Below are positions 1 to 8,087 of a stretch of DNA of 45,416 nt, one piece after another. Within the stretch, counting starts at the first letter, position 1; every line of letters begins with the position of its first letter. Source of the DNA: Bryobacter sp. CoA8 C33 (GTDB lineage: Bacteria; Acidobacteriota; Terriglobia; Bryobacterales; Bryobacteraceae); assembly GCA_019931185.1 (NCBI GenBank), contig JAINDK010000073.1, positions 1 to 45,416 of the forward strand. The letters are read 5' to 3'. The position numbers and the translations under genes are program-made. The notes beneath the pieces are model-generated. The model ran no database searches and was not told where the DNA came from. It was given only the letters and a program-made list of their open reading frames with translations.

Positions 1-126
1 CTCGACGGATATGTAGACCACCACAATGAGGAGCCCAAACCCTTCATCTGGACCGCCAGCGCTCAGGATATCCTTGCCAAAGTCATGCGGGCACAGAGCG
101 CACTGAATAACAGGCAGACTGTTTGA
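1..126 (+). CDS. IS630-family transposase, C-terminal fragment
   Basis: The first 126 bases are open in frame 1 and end in TGA. They encode about 41 residues that read like the tail of an IS630/Tc1-mariner transposase: a KPFIWTA motif followed by DILAKVMRAQ, which is the usual last helix of this DDE family. The rest of the gene lies to the left of the window, so it cannot be said whether the transposase is intact. The family inserts at TA and moves by cut and paste. It sits directly before a second, clearly dead IS remnant, which suggests a patch of accumulated insertion sequences. No terminal repeat could be assigned with confidence after the stop. Confidence 0.7.
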   Translation, partial: LDGYVDHHNEEPKPFIWTASAQDILAKVMRAQSALNNRQTV

Positions 127-260
127 AGCACACCACTAGAGCGGCAAGAACATCTGGATGAGATGAGCCTCCGCGATCAGGCCAACATTGGCTTGGAACC
201 GTGTGAGGCCGTTTAGGCGTCCGAGACCGGCGGGAGCCTCATCAAATCCATGCCGCGACA

Positions 261-1300
261 AAATACAGCTTTACAGGGAAGAACCTGACGGCTTAGAGCG
301 GACTGCTGCTGGTGGCGGCGATACGGGACAAGCTGCAGCGGATGCCGCCGGCGATGCAGCCCAGCGGTTTTCTGCTCGGCATGATCCTGGCCGTCCATGT
401 TGGATTCTCGCGCCTGAACCACTTACAGCATCTGGAGCGGGAGCCGATGCTGTTGGGGATCTTACGGGTGGCGCGAGGGCCGCCAAAGAGCACGTTTTGG
501 CGCTTCTTGTCCTCAATGCATTTGACGGTGGAGTGGCAGTTGGAGCGGCTGAAAGCGCGCTGGCGCGAGCGGGTCCGGGAGGCCGCGCGGGCTACAACCG
601 CAAGAACCCGTACAAGCCGAGCGGAGAGGACATCGCCCTGCATCTGGCCAAAGTGATCGAGACCTTGCCCGGGACGGTGGAGGCGCCGCGGGCCAGAGCG
701 GATGCGGGTTTCTCCTGTTGGGAAACGGTCAAAGCCTACACGAAGATGAAGTGCGAGTTTGTGATCGTGGTCCGGAAGACCGGCCGGTGGTTGGGTGAAT
801 GGCAGGCCGCGGCTCGGCGGCGTTCACCCCACACGGACGCGGACTTCGAATGCCAGTTCCGCTACCAGCCGGAACCGGACGTGGCGGACCCGGATCAGAT
901 CACTCTCTTCGATGGCCTGGCTTGCCGCTACCGCGTGTTCTTGACCAATCTCGACAGCGGGAAATGCAGTCCGGCCGGGGTGGTGGCCTTCTACAACAAG
1001 CCGGCGGCGGTGGAGAATCAGATCAAGGAGGCCAACAATGGCATTGGGCTGACAGCCCATCCGCCGGGGCAGTGGGCGATGAACGCCAACCACTTCCAGC
1101 TCAGTAGGATCGCCGACAACCTGAATTGCTGGCTGGCGCTGCCGGATCACGCGCCCTGGCGGGCAGACGGAGATTCATTTTGGGGCCCTGTATCAGAAAC
1201 GGGGCTGCTTCGAGCACTTGATGGCGCGGCTCAGATCGAAAGAAAAATGGATGGCTTCGCGCATGGACCTCCAGGCACGATGCGAATGCCTGGCGCCAAA
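261..1300 (+). pseudogene. IS1380-family transposase, multiply disrupted
   Basis: Three pieces of an IS1380-type DDE transposase occur in order but in different frames. Frame 3 (from 261) gives YSFTGKNLTA, an in-frame TAG at 294-296, then SGLLLVA and the FLLGMILAVHVGFSRL segment, up to about 580. Frame 2 (about 590-1150) gives the RADAGFSCWE block, CEFVIVVRKT, the YRVFLTNL strand and a near-perfect FYNKPAAVENQIKEANN catalytic-Glu block. Frame 3 resumes near 1160 with an IHFGALYQKRGCFEHLM tail. The stretch that should carry the first catalytic Asp is missing between about 585 and 600, judged from the usual family layout. With a nonsense codon, two frame changes and an internal deletion it cannot be active. 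Confidence 0.75.
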
Positions 1301-1632
1301 CATGAAGAACAAAAACAGACTGACCTGCGTCCACGCGCTTCATCCGCCCGCGGTGGTCAACCTTCTTGTGCTGTCCGTATACAGGGGTCAATCAAGCGTA
1401 TAGTATTTCAATTTCAGTACATGTTTTTTGATCAATGATAAAGCTATTTAAGCCTGCCCGGCTTCCGGACTACCGCTTTACTCAAAGCACAATCTGAGAG
1501 AAATGCCAAGCACTCAATAGTTCAGCTTAGATTATTAATCTGAAAAGCCTTATATCTTCGAAGCTGCTGTCTAGTCTATAGGTTTGAAGATCGAAAAGGT
1601 ATACTATACAGAGTAGGCTTGAACGGTTTTCA
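1301..1632. other. AT-richer spacer between IS remnant and zinc-ribbon gene
   Basis: No convincing gene is visible. The base composition drops sharply from the GC-rich surroundings, with runs such as TTATTAATCTG and TATCTTCGAAG. A TATACT/TATACA cluster at 1600-1610 could be a -10 element for the gene starting at 1633. The nearest -35-like hexamer (TTGAAG at 1584) is spaced too closely to make a good sigma-70 promoter. The composition fits imported DNA or non-coding remains of the IS cluster. Confidence 0.4.
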
Positions 1633-2592
1633 ATGCGTTGTCGTTATTGCAAAGGAAAGATAGGTCTTTGGCGCAGACTCACGGATCGGGAGTATTGCTC
1701 TGTGGACCATCGTCGCCATGGCAAAAGCCTGAGTGCGCGCATCGCACGCGACCTGAACGCATATGGCGATGATGATTTATACAGAGGTCTTCAACAGGGA
1801 CTTGATGCCCAAAAGCGAACGAAACAGTCCAAACCCTTATTGTTTCTCCTTCTAATCCTTGTATTGATCGCCATTGCTGTCGCGTACGACGCCCCCAAAC
1901 TGAGTCCCCAAGTTGTCTCATTTAGTAGCAAGCTTTCCAAATCCAACTCTATGGTCAAGGGGGCCACATCGCTCTTCTCCCGAATTTCTCCTATCGCCAT
2001 ACCAGTCAAACTTCATGATGACTTCATGCTCGGGGCCAGTGATTGGGTCGGGACAAAGTCTTCTGCTTGGATACAGGAAGCAGGCCGCATTAGACCTGGC
2101 GACCTTAAAATATGGAAACCATCCATCCAATTATCCGATTATAAGTTTGAGTTTGAAGGTCAGATCAATCGGCAGGCCATGAGTTGGGCGTTCCGCGCCC
2201 CTGACTTGCGCAACTATTACGCCACAAAAATTGTTGTCCACCACACGTCCGCTCTCCCCAGCGCTGAAATTATTCGCTACACAATGTTGAACGGCCAGGA
2301 GCGTAGCCGCCGAAGGCTTCCTCTGCCCCTCTCGATCCGCCCGGAAACTCTATACCACGTCGAAGTCTCTGTTCGCGGTGATCATTTCGTTACCCGCATC
2401 AATAGACAGGTTGTGGATGTTTGGTCCGATACCCGGCTAAAACGTGGTGGCGTCGGCTTCTTCAACGAACAGGGTGAATCTTCTGCGATTCATTGGGTCG
2501 ATGTCCGCGAGGATTATCCTGGATTCTTCTCCAAGCTTTTCGGGATTGGATTCTTTGTCAATCCCGCGATTACCTATTCAATCGAACCGTAG
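1633..2592 (+). CDS. Zinc-ribbon, single-TM protein with extracytoplasmic beta-rich domain
   Basis: The function is not recognised. The 319-residue product starts with a small treble-clef/zinc-ribbon-like motif: CRYCK at residues 2-6, then a Cys-Ser-Val-Asp-His at about residues 22-26. A basic linker follows, then one strong membrane helix (about residues 69-85, rich in Leu/Ile). The remaining 230 residues look like an extracytoplasmic jelly-roll or laminin-G/DUF1080-like fold, with alternating strands and a GGVGFFNEQGESS turn near the C-terminus. Codon use and GC content are lower than in the neighbours, with many A/T third positions, which hints at horizontal acquisition. Its stop abuts the convergent lytic transglycosylase gene with no gap. 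No clear Shine-Dalgarno is seen. Confidence 0.7.
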   Translation: MRCRYCKGKIGLWRRLTDREYCSVDHRRHGKSLSARIARDLNAYGDDDLYRGLQQGLDAQKRTKQSKPLLFLLLILVLIAIAVAYDAPKLSPQVVSFSSKLSKSNSMVKGATSLFSRISPIAIPVKLHDDFMLGASDWVGTKSSAWIQEAGRIRPGDLKIWKPSIQLSDYKFEFEGQINRQAMSWAFRAPDLRNYYATKIVVHHTSALPSAEIIRYTMLNGQERSRRRLPLPLSIRPETLYHVEVSVRGDHFVTRINRQVVDVWSDTRLKRGGVGFFNEQGESSAIHWVDVREDYPGFFSKLFGIGFFVNPAITYSIEP

Positions 2593-3252
2593 CTATTCCT
2601 GCTTTCGCGCCTTGTCTTCCGCATCCAGGATCTTGCCCACAATCTTGCGAACATATCGGCGTGTTTCGCGATAAGGTGGAATTCCCCGGTAGCGCGCCAC
2701 CGCGCCAGCGCCCGCGTTATAAGCAGCTAGAGCCTTTGCTACCTGGTTCGGATCATTCCGGTACTTCAACAACAACGAGCGCATCAGCTTAGTTCCTCCC
2801 ACAATGTTTTCCTTCACATCGTGCGGATTCACTCCCAGTTCCTGAGCCGTTCCCGGCATCAGCTGCATCACCCCAATCGCTCCCTTATGACTCACTGCGT
2901 CGCGCTTCAGCCCGCTTTCCGTCTCCGCGATGCTCTCCATAAGGTAGGATGGCAAACCATGCTCCTTGGCCGCCTCGCGGATCATTGCCCGTGTCTCGTC
3001 CTTGGTCCCGCCCAGCTTCGTTGGCTTCGCCAACGCCCTCGCATGCTTGAGTTGCTCCTCGCTCTCGACGCGCACAATTTCTTTCGCCGCGTAAATCGTG
3101 ACCATGTTCCCGGTGCTTGTGATGAGCTGATCCCCATCAAAATCGGCCCGCTCGACCATTAGCTTTGCCCCATTTTGAAACGTCACAATCTGCCCACCCC
3201 GCAATAAACCTCCGGCCAGCAGGAAGCGGCATGCCAGTTTTCCTAAGTACAT
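2593..3252 (-). CDS. Lytic murein transglycosylase (SLT family)
   Basis: This is a predicted periplasmic enzyme that cleaves the MurNAc-GlcNAc bond of peptidoglycan with 1,6-anhydro formation. The 219-residue product has a short hydrophobic N-terminus (residues 5-18) that could be a signal peptide. A small beta segment with FQNGAKLMVERA follows. The SLT domain starts at about residue 85: the ETESG motif puts the catalytic Glu at residue 112, then GAIGVMQLMPGTAQ at 125-138, and AYNAGAGAVARYRGIPPY near the end. These are the standard family-1 transglycosylase blocks. A TAAACT hexamer lies 8 bases before the ATG. The gene runs into the convergent zinc-ribbon gene with no spacer. Confidence 0.92.
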   Translation of the reverse strand: MYLGKLACRFLLAGGLLRGGQIVTFQNGAKLMVERADFDGDQLITSTGNMVTIYAAKEIVRVESEEQLKHARALAKPTKLGGTKDETRAMIREAAKEHGLPSYLMESIAETESGLKRDAVSHKGAIGVMQLMPGTAQELGVNPHDVKENIVGGTKLMRSLLLKYRNDPNQVAKALAAYNAGAGAVARYRGIPPYRETRRYVRKIVGKILDAEDKARKQE

Positions 3253-3260
3253 GAACCTTC

Positions 3261-3266
3261 AGTTTA
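3261..3266 (-). promoter_or_regulatory. Candidate -10 element (TAAACT) for leaderless lytic transglycosylase mRNA
   Basis: Read on the minus strand, TAAACT is followed by 8 bases and then the ATG at 3252. The hexamer fits TAnnnT and is so close to the start codon that transcription would begin at or next to the ATG. The same layout recurs before several other genes in the window. Confidence 0.35.
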
Positions 3267-3342
3267 AGTGGATTTCCCCGCTGAACCCAATCGGTCAAAA
3301 ACCTTAGCAATCTGATTTGCGCATCGGATAACATAGAGGAGC

Positions 3343-3427
3343 GCGGTCGTGGCGGAATTGGCAGACGCACTGGATTTAGGTTCCAGCGGGGCAACCCATC
3401 CGAGTTCGACCCTCGGCGACCGCACCA
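3343..3427 (+). tRNA. tRNA-Leu (anticodon TAG)
   Basis: An 85-base class II tRNA can be folded by eye. Acceptor GCGGTCG (3343-3349) pairs with CGACCGC (3417-3423), and discriminator A plus encoded CCA end at 3427. The anticodon stem CTGGA/TCCAG encloses loop TTTAGGT with anticodon TAG. A long variable arm typical of Leu follows, and the T-arm contains GTTCGAC. The gene appears intact although an integrase remnant lies 39 bases beyond its 3' end, as expected when an island integrates into a tRNA 3' end and rebuilds it. Confidence 0.95.
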
Positions 3428-3465
3428 CCTTCAAAAAAAAGCACTTAACCTCAGACAACAATACC

Positions 3466-3700
3466 CTACATCACCCTCATTGAGTCATCCGTTGTGCGAG
3501 TATTGTGCGAGTTCTCCCCGGCCCTCTTTTCAAGGGCCTCGGTAAACCCGCCCAGCCTCTCCGCTGCCAGCCGCAAATCAGACTCGGCAACTATGGCATA
3601 GCGAGTGAAAATCTCGCGCGTCCGGTGCCAAGTGATCTTCATTGCGGTTGCCGCGGGAATCCCGACTGGCAGCATCACCCTTACCGCGCTCCGCCGCGCG
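3466..3700 (-). pseudogene. Tyrosine integrase, C-terminal remnant next to tRNA-Leu
   Basis: About 75 residues remain of a phage/island-type tyrosine recombinase. The reading VGIPAATAMKITWHRTRE followed by IFTRYAIVAESDLRLAAERL matches the family's box III (His in the normally G-H-K/R-T context, here W-H-R-T) and the nucleophilic Tyr in the F-x-RY motif. The N-terminal DNA-binding part and the box I/II Arg and Lys are absent. At about 3700 the homology stops and the broken META-domain gene begins. Lying on the minus strand with its 3' end facing the tRNA 3' end, it marks an old tRNA-targeted island that has largely been lost. Confidence 0.7.
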
Positions 3701-3711
3701 CCGCGATGCGT

Positions 3712-4383
3712 ATTTTCAACAGGCGCTCGAGGCCACGCGCTCCTTCCAGGTCGAAGGCGAATCGCTTCTCCCGTTCGACGAGCAAGGGGACGTCGCGGCC
3801 CAGTTGAAGCGCACGCCTCCCCTCGACGCGAAGTCCGTCGCCTACCTCTGCCTGGGAGGCGTCCGCTTCGAGGTCCGCTTCGAGGTCCGCTTCGAGGTCC
3901 GCTTCGAGTCCAACCAGTTGACTATCATCGCCGCAGGAAATCCGTCGCTCACTCTCCCCCAGCTCGCCGCCTCCGGCGCCCGCTTCCGATAGCTACACCA
4001 TCCTCTCCACGAAAGGCACCGACGCCATGCTCGAATCCGGTTCCCTCAACAGCAAGGACTGCAGCAGTGAGCCCGTGGCCTCCCCGCTCTCCGGCCACCG
4101 GAACCTCTCCCGCGGCGCCTTCCTCGAATTCGACCCCGCCGCCCAGCGCGTTTCCGGCAACCTCGGCTGCAATCAGTTTTCCGGCCGCTATCAAGCAAGC
4201 GGCAACTCTCTCACCTTCTCTGAGATCGTATCCACCATGATGGCTTGCACCGGCGTCCGCCAGCTCCTCGAGCGCCAGACTCAGGAAGCGCTCGCCAAAA
4301 CACGCTCCTTCCGCCTCGAGAACGGCGCCTTGATTCTGCTCGACGAAACGGGCGCGCCGGCCGCTAATCTGACGCGGCCCTGA
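3712..4383 (+). pseudogene. META/MliC-type envelope protein, truncated and frameshifted
   Basis: Three domain pieces are readable. About 3712-3830 gives the end of a META (HslJ-like) domain (AYFQQALEATRSFQVEG). About 3850-4075 gives an MliC-like lysozyme-inhibitor segment (AYLCLGGVRFE, later TKGTDAMLESGSLNSKDC). About 4080-4383 gives a full META domain with FDPAAQRVSGNLGCNQFSG, MMACTG and ALAKTRSFRLENGALILLDE. The frame changes at about 3985-3995, where one frame ends in SGARFR-stop and the other continues with YTILSTKG. The 5' end is missing, cut at the integrase remnant. Intact relatives are secreted or lipoprotein stress-response proteins; this copy is probably dead. Its 3' end overlaps the convergent sigma-factor gene by 20 bases. 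Confidence 0.6.
3861..3908 (+). repeat. 12-bp tandem repeat, four perfect units
   Basis: GTCCGCTTCGAG is repeated four times without mismatch. In the MliC-like part of the pseudogene it encodes V-R-F-E four times, where relatives normally have one such strand. It is an in-frame slippage expansion, probably tolerated because the gene was already broken. Confidence 0.9.
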
Positions 4384-4948
4384 CCTCGCCGTCCGCCCCC
4401 TTCAATCGCTGATAAAGCCACGCCCGCGCCAGCCGGATTCGCCGGTCGACCGTCGGCTTCGATACGCCAAACACCTCGGCCGTCTCCTCCGCGGTGCAGC
4501 CCAGCAGGTAGCGGGTTTCAAACATCGAAACGGCTTCCGGATCCTTCTCGCTCAACTCCGTTAGCAGCCGGTCCAGGTCGATTACCTCCGGTCCGGCTGC
4601 GTCGAGCCACGCCATGTCCTCATGGAGCGGCACCGCCTCCCCCCCCCCGCCTCGCTTGTCCCGCTTCGCCCCGCGCGCATGGTCGATCAGCGCCAACCGC
4701 ATCAGCCGCGCGCACGCCCCGTAAAACACCCGCCGGTTCTCGAAAGTGGGAGCCCGCTGGTTCATCAACTTCAGGAACAGCTCATTCACCAGGGCCGTCG
4801 ATTGCAGCGTATGATCGGGCCTCTCCCTCCGCAGCAGTCCCCGCGCGAGATCTCGCAGCTGCGGATAAACGAGCGGCGCCAACCGGTCGAGGGCTGCCCG
4901 GTCCCCCCCTGCCCAGTCCTCCAGGACCTGCGTGATGTCGGCGTCCAT
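4364..4948 (-). CDS. ECF-like RNA polymerase sigma factor (acidobacterial/planctomycete type)
   Basis: About 194 residues with the layout of the ECF-like sigma-70 group often named TIGR02999. Region 2 contains VYPQLRDLARGLLRRERPDHTLQ and LVNELFLKLM. A linker with FYGACARLMRLALIDHARGAKR follows, then region 4 at the C-terminus with a helix-turn-helix in TAEETAEVFGVSKPTVDRRI. It would direct RNA polymerase to a small regulon. It is divergent from a membrane Ser/Thr kinase, a frequent pairing in Acidobacteriota and Planctomycetes, so phospho-signalling to the sigma factor is plausible but inferred. Another ATG lies at 4957; 4948 was chosen because TAAGAT sits 7 bases before it. No anti-sigma gene is adjacent. 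Confidence 0.9.
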   Translation of the reverse strand: MDADITQVLEDWAGGDRAALDRLAPLVYPQLRDLARGLLRRERPDHTLQSTALVNELFLKLMNQRAPTFENRRVFYGACARLMRLALIDHARGAKRDKRGGGGEAVPLHEDMAWLDAAGPEVIDLDRLLTELSEKDPEAVSMFETRYLLGCTAEETAEVFGVSKPTVDRRIRLARAWLYQRLKGADGEVRAASD

Positions 4949-4955
4949 CCCCTTC

Positions 4956-4961
4956 ATCTTA
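4956..4961 (-). promoter_or_regulatory. Candidate -10 element (TAAGAT) before the sigma-factor gene
   Basis: The minus strand reads TAAGAT, seven bases, then ATG at 4948. The hexamer overlaps the alternative upstream ATG at 4957, which would be unusable if transcription starts at 4948. Layout matches the other leaderless candidates in this window. Confidence 0.3.
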
Positions 4962-5027
4962 CTGAGAACTGTTTTGATTCGATTCCGCCGGTTTCGTCGC
5001 TATCATAGGTGACACCCTGCTGCGCCT

Positions 5028-7367
5028 ATGTCCGCCGATCCGAAATGGCTTCGCATTCAGGAGCTCTTCGATACCCTCGCCGCCGGCTCCTCCGGCGAAT
5101 GGGCGAGCCGTCTCGCGGAACTCGAAGAGGACACGAGCGTCCGCGCCGAAGTTCTTTCGCTGCTGAATGCCTCCGCCGCCGAACAGGCCGCCAACGCACG
5201 CTCGCTCCCCGCGGCGCCCGCCCTGCCCGCCGCCATCGGGCCCTACCGAGTGATCGGCCTGGCCGGCACCGGCGGTCGCGGCCGGGTCTACCGGGCAACG
5301 CGGGAAGTCGCCGGCACACTCCAGACGGTCGCCGTGAAAATGATGCTCGATCACCTGATCGCGCCGGCCGATCTCACGCGCTTCGAGCGGGAGCAGCGGC
5401 TGCTGGTGTCGTTGCAGCACCCTTCCATTGCGCGCTTTCTGGAGTCCGGCTGGGACGAGAATCAACGTCCCTACCTCGTCATGGAGTGGATCGACGGCGA
5501 TCCCATCGACGAATACGTTCGGAAGAACGATCTTCCGCTCTCCGCGCAGGTCCGGCTGGTGATCGAACTGCTCGAAGCCCTGCAGGATGCCCACCGCAGC
5601 CTCATCGTTCACCTCGACCTCAAGCCGTCCAACATCAAAGTCACCCCCGAGGGCCGCGTTCGGATTTTGGACTTCGGCACCGCCAAACTCCTCTCCGACG
5701 ATGCCGAAACCTCCACCCAGCAGATGACCCCGCGCTACGCCAGCCCGGAGCAGTTGCGCGCCGAACCCGTCACCACTTCCTGCGACCTCTACAGCGCCGG
5801 GCTGCTTTTGCACGAACTCGTCACCGGGCGTTTTCCCTTCCAGCACCGGACCTCCCTCGCCGCGCTGGCCGAGCGCGCTTCCGGCGCCGCCGAACTGCAG
5901 ATCTCCACCGGCCATCCCGACCTCGACGCCATCTTGTTCAAAGCCCTGCGCCACCACCCGCAGGACCGCTACTCCACCGCCGCCGCCTTCGCCGCCGACC
6001 TGCGCGCCTTCCTCGATCGGCGCCCCGTCTCCGCCCGCCGCCTCACCCTTCCTTACCGCGCCGCGCGCCTCCTCGCCCGCCATCGCGCCGCCTTCGCCTT
6101 GGTCTCGCTGGCCCTCCTCGCGCTCGCGGCCCTCGGCTTCTACGCCTTCCGACAGCAGCAACTGCGCCTCCGCGAAGCGGCCCATACGCGCGACACCGCC
6201 CGCTTCCTGGCGAGCATGATCCGCAGCTCCGCCATCAATGCCGCGGGCCGTAACAACGTCACCGTCGCCGAAATGGTGGAGCGCGGCAACCAGCGCATCC
6301 AGGCCGGGACCTTCCTCCCTGATTCCACCGCCGCCACTCTCCAGTCCAGCTTCGTCGGCTTCTTCCAGGAACTCGGCCGCGAAGACCACGCGGAAGCCAT
6401 CGCCCGCGATGCCGTCGCCCGGGCCGATCGCGCCGGCGAGATCTCTCCCCGCGTCTCGTCGCGCACCGCCCTCGCCGCGCTCCTCATGCGGCGCGGCCGC
6501 TGCCCCGAATCGGTCGACATCCTTCAGCAGGCATCGGCGCTTCTCCGCTCCTCTTCCGAACCCCCCGGCCGCTATCTGGACTTCCGTTTACAGCAGGCCG
6601 AGTCCCTCAACCGCTGCCAGAACCAGCCCGCTCAGGCGATCACCGCCTTGCAGCAGATCATCCGCGAAGCCGACTCCCTCCCCGATGACGACATCGACAT
6701 CGCCGCCCCGGTCTACCGCGCCGGTCTCCGCATCAACCTCACCCTCTACCTCGCCCAGGCCGGACGCTACGACGACGCCCTCCGCGCCGCCGCCGACGGC
6801 ATCCGCATCGCCGGCGACCACCCCGATAGCCGCTACGTCCGCATCGCCCTCCTCCGCACCCGCTCCAACGTCCACTCCATCTCCGGCAACCCCGCCGCCG
6901 GCATCGCCGACATCAAAGAAGCCGCCCGCCTCGCCCCCGGCGTCGTCAACGCCTTCGAAGAGCTCCGCCTCCAAACCCTCCTCGCCGGCCGCACCGCCGA
7001 CTCCGGCAACCCGGAATCCGCCCTCCGTATCGCCCAGGCCGCCATCGCCCAAGCCCGCCCCCGCCGCGCCGACATCGGACCCTCCTACTGGATGCTCCTC
7101 GCCGACGCCGCCGAAGTCCACGCCAAAGCCAAAGCCTGCCCCGCCTCGGCAACCCTCTATCGCGAAGTCGACGCCGCCCTCCCCGGCCCCATGCCCAATA
7201 CCTGGCTCGGCAACCGCCGCTTCTACGAATCCGAGTGCGCCCTCCCGCAAAACCCTGCCCTCGCCGCCCAACTCGCCCGCCAGGCGCTCGACGCCTACGG
7301 CGCCTTCCTCCGCCGGAACAACAAACGCCGCGCCCGCCTCCAACAGATCATTTCGCAAAAACCCTGA
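5028..7367 (+). CDS. Membrane-anchored Ser/Thr protein kinase with TPR-like sensor part
   Basis: 779 residues. After about 70 leader residues comes a Pkn-type kinase domain: glycine loop GTGGRGRV near residue 82, VAVK with Lys104, catalytic loop HLDLKPSN with Asp197, DFG Asp215, and an activation segment ending RYASPEQ. The usual HRD is H-L-D, so this is a non-RD kinase and probably is not switched by activation-loop phosphorylation. A single hydrophobic helix lies at about 352-374, followed by some 400 Ala-rich residues with TPR-like helical pairs and possible extracytoplasmic location. It diverges from the ECF sigma gene with about 80 bases between starts. Function is inferred as phospho-relay to that sigma factor or its partners; the ligand is unknown. 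Confidence 0.9.
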   Translation: MSADPKWLRIQELFDTLAAGSSGEWASRLAELEEDTSVRAEVLSLLNASAAEQAANARSLPAAPALPAAIGPYRVIGLAGTGGRGRVYRATREVAGTLQTVAVKMMLDHLIAPADLTRFEREQRLLVSLQHPSIARFLESGWDENQRPYLVMEWIDGDPIDEYVRKNDLPLSAQVRLVIELLEALQDAHRSLIVHLDLKPSNIKVTPEGRVRILDFGTAKLLSDDAETSTQQMTPRYASPEQLRAEPVTTSCDLYSAGLLLHELVTGRFPFQHRTSLAALAERASGAAELQISTGHPDLDAILFKALRHHPQDRYSTAAAFAADLRAFLDRRPVSARRLTLPYRAARLLARHRAAFALVSLALLALAALGFYAFRQQQLRLREAAHTRDTARFLASMIRSSAINAAGRNNVTVAEMVERGNQRIQAGTFLPDSTAATLQSSFVGFFQELGREDHAEAIARDAVARADRAGEISPRVSSRTALAALLMRRGRCPESVDILQQASALLRSSSEPPGRYLDFRLQQAESLNRCQNQPAQAITALQQIIREADSLPDDDIDIAAPVYRAGLRINLTLYLAQAGRYDDALRAAADGIRIAGDHPDSRYVRIALLRTRSNVHSISGNPAAGIADIKEAARLAPGVVNAFEELRLQTLLAGRTADSGNPESALRIAQAAIAQARPRRADIGPSYWMLLADAAEVHAKAKACPASATLYREVDAALPGPMPNTWLGNRRFYESECALPQNPALAAQLARQALDAYGAFLRRNNKRRARLQQIISQKP

Positions 7368-7429
7368 TTCATTCCTGCCCGCCTCGGCGCGACTCCCTTT
7401 GTAGCCCCATCCCGGCTACGCACTATAAC

Positions 7430-7435
7430 AGGAGG
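7430..7435 (+). promoter_or_regulatory. Strong Shine-Dalgarno (AGGAGG) for the PEP-CTERM gene
   Basis: A perfect AGGAGG ends 8 bases before the ATG at 7444. This is one of few strong ribosome-binding sites in the window. Upstream, a 6-bp hairpin (GTAGCC 7401-7406 with GGCTAC 7414-7419) lies between the kinase stop and this site and has no T-run, so it is not an obvious terminator. Confidence 0.7.
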
Positions 7436-7443
7436 AATATCCT

Positions 7444-8079
7444 ATGTCCCACTTCTCCAGCCTGCGCCTCGGCGTCCTCGGCCTGGTTCTCTCCGCGGCG
7501 CTCCCCGCCGCTCCTATTCAATGGACTGCCGCCATGGGCGGCAACGACAACTGGTATGATTACATCCCTACCGTCAGTATCTTCGTCGGGATCGACTACA
7601 ACTCCGCCCGCTCTGCCGCGCTCGCGAGTACCCACATGGGGATGCAAGGCTACCTTGCCACCATCACCTCCGCCGCCGAACAGACCTTCATCGAACAGTT
7701 CCCCATCATGGTCGGCTTCGGCCTTACCGGCAACGCCTGGCTCGGCGCCACCACCCTCGCCACTCCCGGCACCTTCCGCTGGGCCGACGGCCCCGAAGCC
7801 GGCCAGGCCTTGACCTATACCAACTGGCTCCCCTCCCAACCCGTGCCTGGCTGGGAATACATGGCTTTCCATCGAAATGCCCAAGGCACTCCCATCGTTA
7901 ACGCCTGGACCTCTTGGACCGTCGGCAACGGCTCCTTGGGCTACATCGTCGAATACGGCGACGGCATCGTCGACCTGCAACCGCCCCCTCCCGACGATCA
8001 GGTCCCCGAACCCTCCACCTATGCCCTCATCGGAGTAGGGCTGCTCGGCGCTGCGCTTCGTCTGCGCCGCTCGTACTGA
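7444..8079 (+). CDS. PEP-CTERM sorted C-type-lectin-like secreted protein
   Basis: 211 residues. An N-terminal signal peptide (about residues 1-23, ending near ALPAAP) is followed by a lectin-like region. It shows GYLATITSAAEQTFIE, NAWLGATT, FRWADGPEAG, YTNWLPSQP and a closing GYIVEYGD strand, typical of C-type-lectin-fold proteins, though the Cys pairs are absent. The C-terminus has the PEP-CTERM sorting signal: VPEPSTYALIGVGLLGAAL, then a basic RLRRSY end. Such proteins are handled by exosortase, probably for exopolysaccharide-linked export. No exosortase gene is in the window. It has its own strong ribosome-binding site and a rho-independent terminator, so it is probably monocistronic. Confidence 0.88.
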   Translation: MSHFSSLRLGVLGLVLSAALPAAPIQWTAAMGGNDNWYDYIPTVSIFVGIDYNSARSAALASTHMGMQGYLATITSAAEQTFIEQFPIMVGFGLTGNAWLGATTLATPGTFRWADGPEAGQALTYTNWLPSQPVPGWEYMAFHRNAQGTPIVNAWTSWTVGNGSLGYIVEYGDGIVDLQPPPPDDQVPEPSTYALIGVGLLGAALRLRRSY

Positions 8080-8087
8080 CGCTCAAC

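Noticed and set aside
1584-1605. Sigma-70 promoter TTGAAG/TATACT before the zinc-ribbon gene
   Set aside because: Spacing is only 10 bases (15 to the overlapping TATACA), outside the usual range, so not listed as a promoter.
3861-3908. CRISPR-like repeat array
   Set aside because: Units are 12 bp, directly adjacent, in frame and without spacers. No cas genes occur in the window.
3428-4400. Duplicate of the tRNA-Leu 3' end as attR
   Set aside because: Reading the downstream kilobase showed no second copy of the T-arm/acceptor sequence; any attR has been lost or lies outside.
4959-6389. 476-codon minus-strand ORF opposite the kinase
   Set aside because: Gly/Glu-rich shadow of the kinase gene without motifs; the kinase frame carries all catalytic blocks.
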